Made by a program: the position numbers and the translations under genes. A stretch of 64,000 bases of DNA from Paludibacteraceae bacterium (GTDB lineage Bacteria; Bacteroidota; Bacteroidia; Bacteroidales; Paludibacteraceae): positions 62,001 through 126,000 of the forward strand of contig JAGBRL010000069.1 of assembly GCA_017632345.1 (NCBI GenBank), written 5' to 3'. The notes under the pieces are model-generated. The model ran no database searches. It saw only the letters and a list, made by a program, of their open reading frames with translations, and was not told the DNA's origin. Within the stretch, counting starts at the first letter, position 1; each line of letters begins with the position of its first letter. Below are positions 8,609 through 19,300 of the stretch, in pieces.

Positions 8609-8631
8609 GGCGAGGACACAAAGCCCTCGCC
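8609..8631. terminator. Bidirectional terminator between prmA and wzz
   Basis: GGCGAGG (8609-8615) / CCTCGCC (8625-8631). It serves the two convergent genes; T-tracts on either side are weak. Confidence 0.55.
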
Positions 8632-8665
8632 TATATATACTACTATACCTAATCCACAAAACTCA

Positions 8666-9820
8666 CTATTCAGAATCTGACACAACAGCTACTTCTTCCG
8701 ACTCCATCTTTCTCTTCATATCCATAATATACTTCCACGCACAAAGAGCAAGAACCGAAAGGAAACCGCCAAGGAAACCGCCTACAATCAATCCCTTTTT
8801 CTTTCCCATCTTATCATTAGCCAAAGGATAATACGGAGCATCCACAACACGAATCAAAGGAGTTTCACGAGCCAAATCCATATTAAGCACTTCGATGTTC
8901 TTAATCATTTCAGCATAAACAGTTCCGAGAATCTGAATATCGGTATTAGCCTTCTGCAACTGCACGCCCACAACCTGACGAGACGCATTGACATTTCCGT
9001 CCGCATAAGCAGCACGATTAAACAAAGCCTTGTCCAGATCACGCCTCACAGAATCCGCCCTGTACTGAAAAGATGCGATATTCTTCTTCACCAATTCAGT
9101 TTTGCTCTCCACATAGAAATTAGTCACTTCACTGAGCAAGTTTTCAGCAAACAACTTAGAAAAACGCTCATCCGAAGATGTCACAGAGAACTCCACGAAA
9201 GAGAGTTTCTTATCCCTTTTAGCCACAGCTATGCTATTCTCCATCATTCCTGCAGAGAACATAGACAACACACTATCCTGCTCACGAGAAAAAGAGTCTC
9301 GCTTCAAATCAACGGGAAAAGACAACTCACACAAAGAGACCAAATTAGACTCTTCGTCTTTCACGAACTCGTCACATTTAGACCTAAGGCTGTCTGTCAA
9401 AATCTTATACTCAATAAGCGTCATCCGCTCGCCATCTATATCAACAGGACGCAACAAAGTACGTTCAACCAGACTCTTAGCCTTAATAAGTTCCACCAAG
9501 TTATCACCAGAAAAAGCGCCCATTGAGCCGCCGCCCAAGCCAAGCAAACCGGCGATAGAACCAAATGACGAATTAGAAGAACCGCCACCCCCTTCTATAG
9601 AGAACACATAAGTTGCGGTATAATTCAACTTTTTAGTCCATGCGTAAGCCAAGCCCAACGCCCCGAACAGCACACCGCAAGCAATTACAATCCACTTTTT
9701 GCTCCAAAGGAAATCCCAATACTCGCGGACAACTTTCATCAAGTCGGCAAGCGATATTCCTTGCTCCTTATCCTGCTCATCCAGAAGCAGTTCCAACATG
9801 TTTTTATCTATATTTGCCAT
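8666..9820 (-). CDS. Wzz-type polysaccharide chain-length determinant
   Basis: 384-residue inner-membrane protein of the polysaccharide co-polymerase family. It has a short cytoplasmic N-terminus, a first membrane helix (about residues 43-62), a Wzz-type periplasmic domain with a Gly/Ser-rich stretch (GGGGSSNSSFGSIAGLLGLGGG, about 77-98) and coiled-coil segments, and a second helix near 345-365 preceded by the conserved proline-rich VVDAPYYPLAND motif. No Walker A or tyrosine-cluster kinase domain follows, so it is the chain-length type only. It begins 4 bp after the stop of the export gene, so the two are co-transcribed. Confidence 0.88.
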   Translation of the reverse strand: MANIDKNMLELLLDEQDKEQGISLADLMKVVREYWDFLWSKKWIVIACGVLFGALGLAYAWTKKLNYTATYVFSIEGGGGSSNSSFGSIAGLLGLGGGSMGAFSGDNLVELIKAKSLVERTLLRPVDIDGERMTLIEYKILTDSLRSKCDEFVKDEESNLVSLCELSFPVDLKRDSFSREQDSVLSMFSAGMMENSIAVAKRDKKLSFVEFSVTSSDERFSKLFAENLLSEVTNFYVESKTELVKKNIASFQYRADSVRRDLDKALFNRAAYADGNVNASRQVVGVQLQKANTDIQILGTVYAEMIKNIEVLNMDLARETPLIRVVDAPYYPLANDKMGKKKGLIVGGFLGGFLSVLALCAWKYIMDMKRKMESEEVAVVSDSE

Positions 9821-9824
9821 ACAA

Positions 9825-12269
9825 TTACTCCTTTGAAATTAAGATAACAGAAACCACAACCGAAGCCATCGAGACCAAAGAGCCAAGTATAGAAGTAAAG
9901 AAGCTTATATTCTCCTTAGACTTCGAATTGTCCTTCTCCTCTTTTTCCGGAACGAAAATATGCGCGCCCGGCTCAACATCCGGATAAAAACGCATCCACA
10001 AGAAACGCTTTGTAGAAGCTATCGAACCATTAGCGTAAGCCACATACGCATGACGTTTATCCGCATCTCTCAGGAATCCGCCAGACTGATTTATGTAAGA
10101 CTTAAATCTGCTTTTTCCATAAAGAACCTTGCTCGGCACCTGAACCGCACCAGACACAGTAACAGTCTGCAACTCCTTCGGCACAAAAACTATATCGCCA
10201 TTTTCCACAAAAGGGTCACTTTCCGAACCTGGCTTGTTCAATATCTTCACAAGGTCAATACCTACAAGATCTGTTCGTTCAGACAGTTCCTTTTCTATCT
10301 TCCCTCTTTCTTCCCCTTCTGCAAGTTCTGCCAATTGCTGAATAAGCTTCAGATCTCGCATACGCTCAGCCACACTTCGGTTAGTCTTTCTAATCAAAAA
10401 CGCTCCTTTAGGATAAGCGTAGTCAGACAAACCGCCTGCCCTTGCAAGCACATCAGAGATACGTTCCTTCTTGCTTGTGATCACATAATTGCCCGGTGAA
10501 CGAACCTCACCAAGGACATCCATATGACGAGCGTCCTCCATACCTTCCATCATACGAACAGAAACCTGATCTCTCGGCTGCAAAACAAACTCACCGTCCG
10601 CGCCAAACCCAAGTGCTCTATCTACAGACAACGTGATAATCTCCATCTTATCAACATCCTCCTTAAGCACTGCTTCATCTACTATTCGCCTTGAAATCTC
10701 AATCTTATCAGTCGCAGCAAACTCCTTAAAACCATTTGCGAGGAAAATCAAGTCCTTCAATGTCATATTCTCGTAATAAGGATATACCCCCGGAGACAAG
10801 ACCTGTCCATAAATGCCAACCGTCTTATTCTCCTCCAAATCGTGCTTGCTTCCGATTGTCACAATATCCTCTTTTCTCAATTCAAGATTAAACTTGCCAT
10901 CTATCAGGTCCTGCACATCAAAAGAGATAAGTTCCGGAGTCAAATCCTCCCTTAGCCTTGTCACAGTAGCGCGCTCCATATAAGCGTCCTCTCTCAGTCC
11001 ATCAGCCTTAGCAATCAAATCCTTAAGCGTCATTTTATCGTCCAGCGCGTATATACCCGGACGGAACACATTGCCCAGAATCTGCACCCTGTTGGTAAAC
11101 TTATCCAAGATAGAATCTACAAGAAACTTATCTCCAGACTGCGGATAGAACATCGAATAAAGCTCCTGAGAAACATCAGCCACGCTCTTTTCCTTTTCGG
11201 TATTACGAACGACAGAGATTCTGTTTTTGTAAGCGTTCTCCTTAAAGCCACCAGCAAAGCGAATCAAGTCCTTCAACGATTCGTTAGGCTTCATTTCAAA
11301 CGCTCCCGTTATCTTCATAGCACCATCTATCATCACCCTAGACTCGTACGGAGGCACCTGTATCACATCCTGGTCATTCAGATTCAGATTATTTTCAAGG
11401 CTTCCGTTAAGCAAGAACGAATACAAATCCACTTCCGCCAACAATTTGCCGCCACGAAGCACCCTGATATTTCTCAAAGACCCCGACTCCGACGGTCCGC
11501 CGCAAGCATACAGAGCATTGTACACAGTAGAAAGCGAAGAGAGCGTGTAAGTGCCCGGATTGCGCACCTGACCTGAAATGTAAACCTTAATGCTCCTTAT
11601 ATTGCCCAAAGAGACAGAAACAGTTGTTTTGCCAGAAGAGATTGTATTATAAATAGAAGAAAGTTTCGTGCGGATTTTCATCTCAGCCTTCTCTATCGTC
11701 ATTCCGCTAACCTGCACAAGCCCCACGTTAGGCACCCTAACCGTACCTTCTGAAGAGACAGTCAGGCGCATCGTGTTTTCAGAAAAGCCGTAAACATCCA
11801 CAACCAGTTCGTCGCCAGGACCTATCTGATAATTCCTTGGCGTAGCCATATTCGAGTTAGGCTCGAACGTCATTTTTGAATTGCGGAACAGGTCAGCCCC
11901 AAAGATACGACTCTTAGGCTCTTCCACCGCAGGCACAATATCAGAAGTCCCGCCGCTCTGCACATCCTCGCGCACAGCCTCCGCCACCTGAGTAGCCTTC
12001 AGCGCAGCGCTCTTCTTGTCAATATTCTCCATTCGGGCACGAAGCTTTTCAAACTCAGCGTCCGACATACCTTTCCCCTTCGCATACGACTCTAGGTCCG
12101 ACATCGAGTGGCCTGACGACTTGAATTTGTTAACAAAACCCTGAATCTGAGTGTCCGACATATTGTCCACCTTAACGCTGCCGATATTGCCCACTCCCAT
12201 CTGAGCGAACGACAAAGACGCGAACGTCAAGCTCAGCAACAAAGACAAAGAAACTAACCTCTTGTACAT
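9825..12269 (-). CDS. Wza-like outer membrane polysaccharide export protein with multiple SLBB domains
   Basis: 814 residues with a signal peptide (MYKRLVSLSLLLSLTFASLSFAQ). After a linker with a helical charged segment comes the polysaccharide-export domain (NYQIGPGDELVVDVYG.. near residue 145), then about six SLBB repeats recognisable by VxGxVxxPGxY cores (VYISGQVRNPGTY, VQILGNVFRPGIY, VGIYGQVLSPGVY, MDVLGEVRSPGNY, VTVSGAVQVPSKV), and a hydrophobic C-terminal helix (FFTSILGSLVSMASVVVSVI). It should form the outer-membrane channel paired with the Wzz protein downstream. Much longer than E. coli Wza (about 380 residues), as usual for Bacteroidota homologues. No glycosyltransferases lie nearby. 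Confidence 0.9.
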   Translation of the reverse strand: MYKRLVSLSLLLSLTFASLSFAQMGVGNIGSVKVDNMSDTQIQGFVNKFKSSGHSMSDLESYAKGKGMSDAEFEKLRARMENIDKKSAALKATQVAEAVREDVQSGGTSDIVPAVEEPKSRIFGADLFRNSKMTFEPNSNMATPRNYQIGPGDELVVDVYGFSENTMRLTVSSEGTVRVPNVGLVQVSGMTIEKAEMKIRTKLSSIYNTISSGKTTVSVSLGNIRSIKVYISGQVRNPGTYTLSSLSTVYNALYACGGPSESGSLRNIRVLRGGKLLAEVDLYSFLLNGSLENNLNLNDQDVIQVPPYESRVMIDGAMKITGAFEMKPNESLKDLIRFAGGFKENAYKNRISVVRNTEKEKSVADVSQELYSMFYPQSGDKFLVDSILDKFTNRVQILGNVFRPGIYALDDKMTLKDLIAKADGLREDAYMERATVTRLREDLTPELISFDVQDLIDGKFNLELRKEDIVTIGSKHDLEENKTVGIYGQVLSPGVYPYYENMTLKDLIFLANGFKEFAATDKIEISRRIVDEAVLKEDVDKMEIITLSVDRALGFGADGEFVLQPRDQVSVRMMEGMEDARHMDVLGEVRSPGNYVITSKKERISDVLARAGGLSDYAYPKGAFLIRKTNRSVAERMRDLKLIQQLAELAEGEERGKIEKELSERTDLVGIDLVKILNKPGSESDPFVENGDIVFVPKELQTVTVSGAVQVPSKVLYGKSRFKSYINQSGGFLRDADKRHAYVAYANGSIASTKRFLWMRFYPDVEPGAHIFVPEKEEKDNSKSKENISFFTSILGSLVSMASVVVSVILISKE

Positions 12270-12667
12270 ATTTTTTCAATTAATCATAAAAATATCACCT
12301 TGCGCAAAAATCCTCACAAAGAGAATCGCCGGCATTCACAAGCAAAACATCACAAAAAGAATCAACGCGCAAAATCCGTGCGAAAATACACTTTATTTGC
12401 AAAATTTCCAAAAAGAGGCGCTCCCTAATCGCAAAAAAAATTAGTTCAGTGCAAAAAACAGCCCAAAAACAATCTCAAAGCATAGTCGAAACAAAACAAT
12501 CTTGCGGCAACCAAACAATCCGCAAAACAAGCAGAAGCACAGAATAGTTCTTAATGTGTCAGCCAAGAATATCATGAAAAAACAAATTTTAATTCGTTAT
12601 TTGCAGAAGTAGCCTATGTATTAAACGAAAAATTACTAACTTTGGCGACAAATTAAAGCAAGGACAA
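12270..12667. other. Intergenic region between the divergent wza-like gene and ruvA
   Basis: 398 bp, very A-rich on the plus strand, no supported ORF. I see the ruvA -7 element near its right end and no convincing promoter consensus for the export operon. Short repeated GCGCAAAA/GTGCAAAA words recur between 12300 and 12460 but form no regular array. Confidence 0.5.
12637..12644 (+). promoter_or_regulatory. -7 element of the ruvA promoter
   Basis: TAACTTTG, an exact TAnnTTTG match, 24 bp upstream of the ruvA ATG, leaving a short leader. No -33 TTG at the right spacing. Confidence 0.45.
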
Positions 12668-13252
12668 ATGTACGAATACATAAAAGGCAAAATAGCAGAA
12701 CTGACGCCGACGTACTCCGTAATCGAGACAAACGGCATAGGCTACTGCATTAACATATCCTTAAACACATACAGCCAACTGGAGGGCAAGGACGAGTGCA
12801 TGCTATACCTGTCTGAAATAATAAGAGAGGACTCCTACACGCTTTACGGATTCTTCGACAAGAGAGAGAGGTCTCTTTTCTCGTTGCTCATTTCCGTATC
12901 CGGCATAGGAGCCAACACAGCCAGAATGATATTGTCGTCCTTTTCTGTCGGTGAGCTGGAAAGCATCATCGCCACAGAGAACGCGAACGCCCTGAAAGGG
13001 GTTAAAGGCATAGGACTGAAGACCGCGCAAAGAGTCATCATAGACCTGAAAGACAAAGTGAACAAAGGCGACGCGGCAGACGGCGACTTTGCTCCGCTCG
13101 CAGCCAACAAAGACAAAGAGGAAGCGCTTGCCGCTCTCGTCATGCTGGGCTTTGCCAAAGACGCGTCTGCAAAGGCTATAGACAAGATTCTGAAAGCCTC
13201 GCCAGACCTGTCTCTTGAAAAAATCATAAAGGAGGCACTGAAACAAATGTAA
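12668..13252 (+). CDS. ruvA: Holliday junction DNA helicase subunit RuvA
   Basis: 194-residue DNA-binding subunit of the RuvAB branch-migration motor. It starts MYEYIKGKIAELTPTYSVIE (OB-fold domain I), has helix-hairpin-helix motifs in domain II (VSGIGANTARMILSSF near 78 and LKGVKGIGLKTAQRVIIDLKDK near 108), and ends in the RuvB-binding domain III (DKEEALAALVMLGFAKDASAKAIDKI). Standard length. In Bacteroidota ruvA commonly precedes sprA, as here, 122 bp apart. A hairpin (13269-13305) lies between them without a T-tract. Confidence 0.96.
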   Translation: MYEYIKGKIAELTPTYSVIETNGIGYCINISLNTYSQLEGKDECMLYLSEIIREDSYTLYGFFDKRERSLFSLLISVSGIGANTARMILSSFSVGELESIIATENANALKGVKGIGLKTAQRVIIDLKDKVNKGDAADGDFAPLAANKDKEEALAALVMLGFAKDASAKAIDKILKASPDLSLEKIIKEALKQM

Positions 13253-13268
13253 AGGCAATGGCGTGCCC

Positions 13269-13305
13269 GTTCTGCAACAGACGAAAAACAAAAACGTCTG
13301 AGAAC
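13269..13305 (+). other. Hairpin between ruvA and sprA
   Basis: CAGACG (13278-13283) pairs with CGTCTG (13295-13300), flanked by GTTCT (13269-13273) and AGAAC (13301-13305). No T run, so it may be a stabilising or attenuating hairpin within a ruvA-sprA transcript rather than a terminator. Confidence 0.4.
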
Positions 13306-13374
13306 AAAATAAACAAAGCTGTTTTGCGTTACATCTAAATAGACGTGTTATAACTTGTTTAATTTTATTCCAAA

Positions 13375-16300
13375 GTGAAAAAAGGATTTAGGAATTTCAT
13401 ATATTCGACAATACTCATAGGAGCCACAGTGATGGCTTCCTCTTACGCTTTAGCGCAAAGAGAAGAGGGTGAGATGTCACCACAAGAAAAGAAAACCACA
13501 ACGGAAAACGACTCCACCGCAGTCGGGAAAACGGACACCGACTCGCTGCCGCTCCATTATCCGCTGAACAAATCTGAATTCATAACTTACGAAGATTTGC
13601 AACAAAGGTCGCCTGCCGACCTAAAAACGCCGGAGAACATCAAAAGCAGTGTCGTTTACGACCCTGACAACGAGCTGTACATCTTCACCACAAAGGTGGG
13701 GGACATGGACATCTCCACTCCGTTTGTACTCAGCGAAAGCGAATATTACGACTATGCCCTGCGTCAGTCCATGAATTCTTACTGGGCTGAAAAGAACAGC
13801 ACAAATGTGGAGCCGGACAACGGTTTCTCCATAGACAACATACAAATAGGGCTAGGTAAAACTGCCGATAAGATATTCGGCCCGGGCGGCGTCCAGCTCA
13901 AAACGCAAGGCTCCATAGACATCGCCTTAGGGTTTAAATACACAAAAAGAGACAACCCGAGCATACCGGAAAGGAACAGGAAATCCACTATATTTGATTT
14001 CGACACAAAAATACAGCTCAATGCAAACGGTAAAGTCGGAGACCGAATCAACTTCACGATGAACTACAACACTGAAGCCACGTTCGATTTCGACCAGAAG
14101 CTCATCAACCTCAACTACGAGGGCAAGGAAGACAATATAATAAAGAAGATAGAAGCCGGCAACGTCAGTCTGCCTCTATCCAGCTCGCTGATTACCGGGA
14201 GCACCGCGCTTTTCGGTATCCGCACGGACCTGCAGTTCGGCAAGCTGAAAGTGTCCGCCATCGCCTCGCAGCAAGAGTCTGAAAGCAAGACAATCAGCAC
14301 TAAAGGCGGAGCGCAGACCACAGAATTTGAAATAACTGCTGACGATTATGACGAGAACCGCCACTTCTTCCTCTCTAAATTCTTCTACGAAAATTACGAC
14401 GAGTGGATGAAGAAGGCTCCAAACATATCTTCCAACGTGGTTGTCAGCAAGGTGGAAGTATGGGTGAAGACAAGCTCTGTATCATCATACGAAAAGCAGT
14501 ACCGTAACGTCATCGCCTTTACGGATCTTGGAGACACGGTAGACTACAAAAAAAATCCGAACAACAATGCCAACGACCTTTACAGAACGCTGGTATCTCC
14601 AGGAAACGCTGAAATACGCAAATCTCAGAACACAAAAAGCCTGCTATCGAACCTCGACTTAGAAATCGGCCAGGACTTTGAAATTATGAATAGCGCAAGG
14701 CTGCTATCCTCATCAGAATACACACTGAATCCTAATCTTGGATACATATCGCTGAAAAGCACCTTGCAGGCAAGCGACGTCCTTGCGGTCGCATACGAAT
14801 ACACCTACAAGGGCGTAACTTACAAAGTCGGAGAGTTTTCGACAGACAAGGTATCATCGGACACAACGTCCGGCGGCGCGCTTTTCGTCAAATTGCTAAA
14901 AAACACATCGTCATCTCCCGAAGACTTGCGTCTGTGGAACCTGATGATGAAAAACGTGTACTCTTTAGGCGCGTACAATGTTCAGTCTGAAAAATTCAAG
15001 CTGAACATCCTTTACAATTATCAGAACGACTCTATTTCGACTTACATGCCTTACATTCCGGAAGGCAACATCAAGAACACCATCTTGCTGCGCGTTCTGG
15101 ACCTTGACCGCCTGAATCCGCGTCTTCGTGCCATGCCAGACGGCAACTTCGACTACATCGAGGGATACACGGTCATATCATCCAACGGCCGAATCATATT
15201 CCCTACGGTAGAGCCATTCGGCAAAACGTTGAGAAACAAGATTACAGACAAAGCGATAGCAGACAAGTTTGCCTTCGACGAGCTTTACGAACTCACAAAA
15301 ACAGAAGCAAAAGAGGTCACGGAAAAGAACAAGTTCCTGATTTTCGGAGAGTACAGATCGTCGTCCGGAGCAGAAATTCGCCTTGGAGCCACAAACGTGC
15401 CGAGAGGGTCGGTGCGCGTCACTGCCGGCGGCCGCACGCTAATCGAAAACGAAGGCTTCACGGTTGACTACAACCTCGGTATCGTAAAGATACTTGACGA
15501 GGTTGCCCTTGAATCCAACGCGCCTATCAACGTCTCGCTCGAAAGCCAGTCCTTCTTCAGCATGCAGCGCAAGTCGCTGGTCGGCACAAACTTGGAATAC
15601 GCATTCTCTGACAAATTCACGTTAGGCGGAACATTGCTGCACCTGTCAGAAAAGCCGCTCACCACGAAAGTTTCGTTCGGAGACGAGCCACGTTCAAACA
15701 CGATATGGGGGCTTAACGGAACATTTAAGTCCGACTGGCAATGGCTCACAAACATTGTGGACAAGATACCTCTTATAGACGCAAAAGCGCCATCATCAGT
15801 AGCATTCTCCGGCGAGTTCGCGCACCTGATTCCGGGTCACTCAAAAGCGGTGAACCAGAACGGAGAAGAGGGCGTTTCGTACATCGACGACTTTGAGGGA
15901 ACAAAGTCCACCATCAACATCATGAATCCGACAACATGGACTCTCGCAAGCACGCCTGAATATAATTCTCTTGGAAAAACCTTTGCAAAAAACGCCGACC
16001 CTGAGTTCTGGGGCGACTCACTTGGCAACTTAGGCTACGGACTTAACCGAGCGTTAATGTCATGGTTCTACATAGACCAGATCATGAACAACCCGAAGAG
16101 CTCAACACCGGACCATATCCGCAAGGACAAGGACCAGCTTTCGAACCATTTTGTCAGACAAATTGACGAAAGAGAAATTTATCAGAACAAGGACCCTTAT
16201 TACGGCGAAACAACAAGGTTGCAGACGCTGAACATATCATACTATCCGAATGAGCGCGGTCCTTACAACCTTGACGTATCCGGCATGGACTCCGACGGTA

Positions 16301-19300
16301 CACTGAAAAATCCAAGAGACAGATGGGCAGGTATCATGCGAAAGCTGGACAACACAGACTTTGAAAAAGCCAACATCGAGTATCTCGAGTTTTGGCTGCT
16401 CGACCCGTTTGTTCATGCAGAGGACGGCATGAACACCTCTTCTGGTAAGCTCGTGTTCAACTTGGGTGAAATTTCCGAAGACATTCTGAAGGACGGACGC
16501 ATCTCTTTTGAGAACGGGCTGCCTACATCTAACAACCCTACACTGACAGACTCTACCATATGGGGACGAGTGCCGCGCATCCAGTCTGTGACAAACTCGT
16601 TCGACAACACAGAACTCGAAGCTCAGGACTTAGGTCTTGACGGTCTGTCGTCCGAAGAGGAGGCTACGTTCGACTTATCTTACAGAAGATACGTGGAAGC
16701 AATTAAAGGCAAGCTGAGCCCAGATGGATGGAAAAACTTCAACAACGCTACATTCTCGCCGCTGAACGACCCTGCAGGTGACAACTTCCACCATTACAGA
16801 GGATCCGACTACGACGAAAAAGAGGCGTCCATCCTCGAACGTTACAAATATTACAACGGTATGGAGGGCAACTCGAACTCAACGTCGAGCAACTACTCCA
16901 CCGCATCTAACAACTATCCGAACACCGAGGATATAAACAACGACCGCACCATCAACGAAAAGGAGCAATATTACGAATATGTGGTGGACATCGACTCAAC
17001 TATATACGACTCTACAAGATGGGCCGAAAACTTTATTGCCAACAAGGTGGACGCTACTGTCACCCTTAAAAACGGAGAAACAGAAACTGTAAGTTGGTTC
17101 CAGTTCAAAATTCCGGTGAAAAAGCCTGACACAACAGTAAACATAAAAAACTTACAGTCCATACGCTTCATCCGTATGTACATGACAGGCTTTGCCAGCG
17201 AAACGCACCTCCGTTTCGGAGAGCTTGAACTTGTGCGCACTGACTGGCGCGTTTATGATAAAAACAACCGCCTGCTGGACGACATGGACAAGAGCACAAA
17301 TCCGGACAATTTGCAAGGCTCTATCGAAATATCTTCCGTAAACATAGAAGAGGACGCAAGCAAGCTTCCGGTAGGATACGTGCTGCCTCCTGGTATAGAC
17401 CGTGTCATAGACCCGAGCCAGACTCAGATACGTCAGGAAAACGAGCAGTCTATGATGATCAGGGTTGACAGTCTCCCTTCTAAAGGCTCAAGGGCGATAT
17501 ACAAACTTGCAGGCTTCGACGCGCGTCAGTATGACCGCTTCAAGATGTTCGTGCACGCGGAAAGCATGATGGACAAAGAGCCCGTGCAAGACAACAAGAT
17601 GTACATCTTCTTGCGTTTAGGCTCTGACTTTACAGAAAACTATTACGAGTACAAGATTCCGCTCAAAGTAACAAGAAACGGAGCGACCGACCCTCACGAA
17701 GTGTGGCCGGAAGAAAACTCGTTCGACTTCAGGTTCAAAGACCTGAAGAACCTCAAGCTTAGAAGAGACCAGAAGAAGACGGCCGGACTTGTCCGCTTCA
17801 ACGAACGGTACTCCGAGATGGACGGACACAACACCATCACCGTGGTCGGTAATCCTACGTTCGGCGACATCACATCAATGATGATCGGTGTGAAGAACGA
17901 AGATAAGGAGGAGCATAGCATAGAAATATGGGTTAACGAAATGCGCATGGCCGGATTCAACGAAGAGGGCGGCTGGGCGGCTCTGGCTAACCTCGGCATT
18001 GTGTTCTCTGACCTTGCTTCCGTCAATGTGGGCGGACGAATAGAGACTGCCGGATTCGGCGGACTGGACCAGAACGTGGCGGACAGAAGAACTGACAACT
18101 TCTATGAATACAACGTCTCTGCAGCTATTCAGCTCGGCAAGTTCTTCCCTGAAAAGGCTAAAGTGAACATTCCGTTCTCTTACACCCTTTCTAAACAGAC
18201 TTCCAAGCCTGAATACGACCCGTTCAACACAGACGTGAAACTGAGCGAGAGTCTGGACAACCAAAGCACAAAGGCCAAGAGAGACTCCATCAAGGAACTC
18301 TCTGTGACCGAAACAACGTACAAGAGCTACACGCTCTCCAATGTGCGCGTCGGAATAACGAGCAAGACTCCGATGCCTTACGACCCGGCTAACTTCTCGT
18401 TCAGCCTCGGCTACAACGAAACATACACAACCAGTCCGGAAGTGGAGTACGACAAGGTGCAGAACTACAATGGTATATTCAATTACGTATATTCCATCAA
18501 TCCGAAGCCGGTTGAACCGTTCAAGAACATTAAACTCCTGAAAAACAAACATTTGAAACTGTTCAGGGACTTTAATTTCTACTATTTGCCTACGCAGTTG
18601 TCGTTCAGCACATCTATGGTACGCACGTACTCCGAAATACAGATGAGAGACCTGACGAACAGCACAAGAAGAGACACCACGTTCCCTTACTTGACGTTCG
18701 ACAAAGACTTTACTTGGGACAGAACTTCGAACATCAAGTTCAACCTGACTAAGGCTCTGAAACTGTCGTTCTCGTCTGCAATGAACTCCTCTATCACGGA
18801 GGTCATCAGAACGGACTCTGTCTTCAGAAACGTGCCTGTAAACAAGGGCTATCTGACTGACATTGGCGAGCAGGACTGGTATGACAAATGGAAAGACACC
18901 GTTTGGCACAGCATCAAGCACTTCGGCTCCCCTATCGCATACCAGCAGCACTTCGACGCTTCGTATGCAGTTCCGATAAACAAGCTGCCGTTCCTTGACT
19001 GGATTAACGCCAACGCAAGGTACTCTGCCGAATATCTTTGGGACAAAGGCGCCGAGGTCGAGATAGGCGAACAGGTCTCTACTGTCGGAAACATCGCCAC
19101 AAGCAAACGTACTTGGAACGGCGACGTGCGCTTCAATCTGGAGAACTTGTACAACAAGTCATCTTATCTGAAAGATGTTAACAAAAAGTTCTCTAAAAAC
19201 AACAACAGAAGCAAGAAAGACAAGAACAAAGAGAACAAGCCTAAGGTTTACGAACGCAAGAATCTGCGCTTGCGAGGCGACAAAGAGACTCGCATCAACC

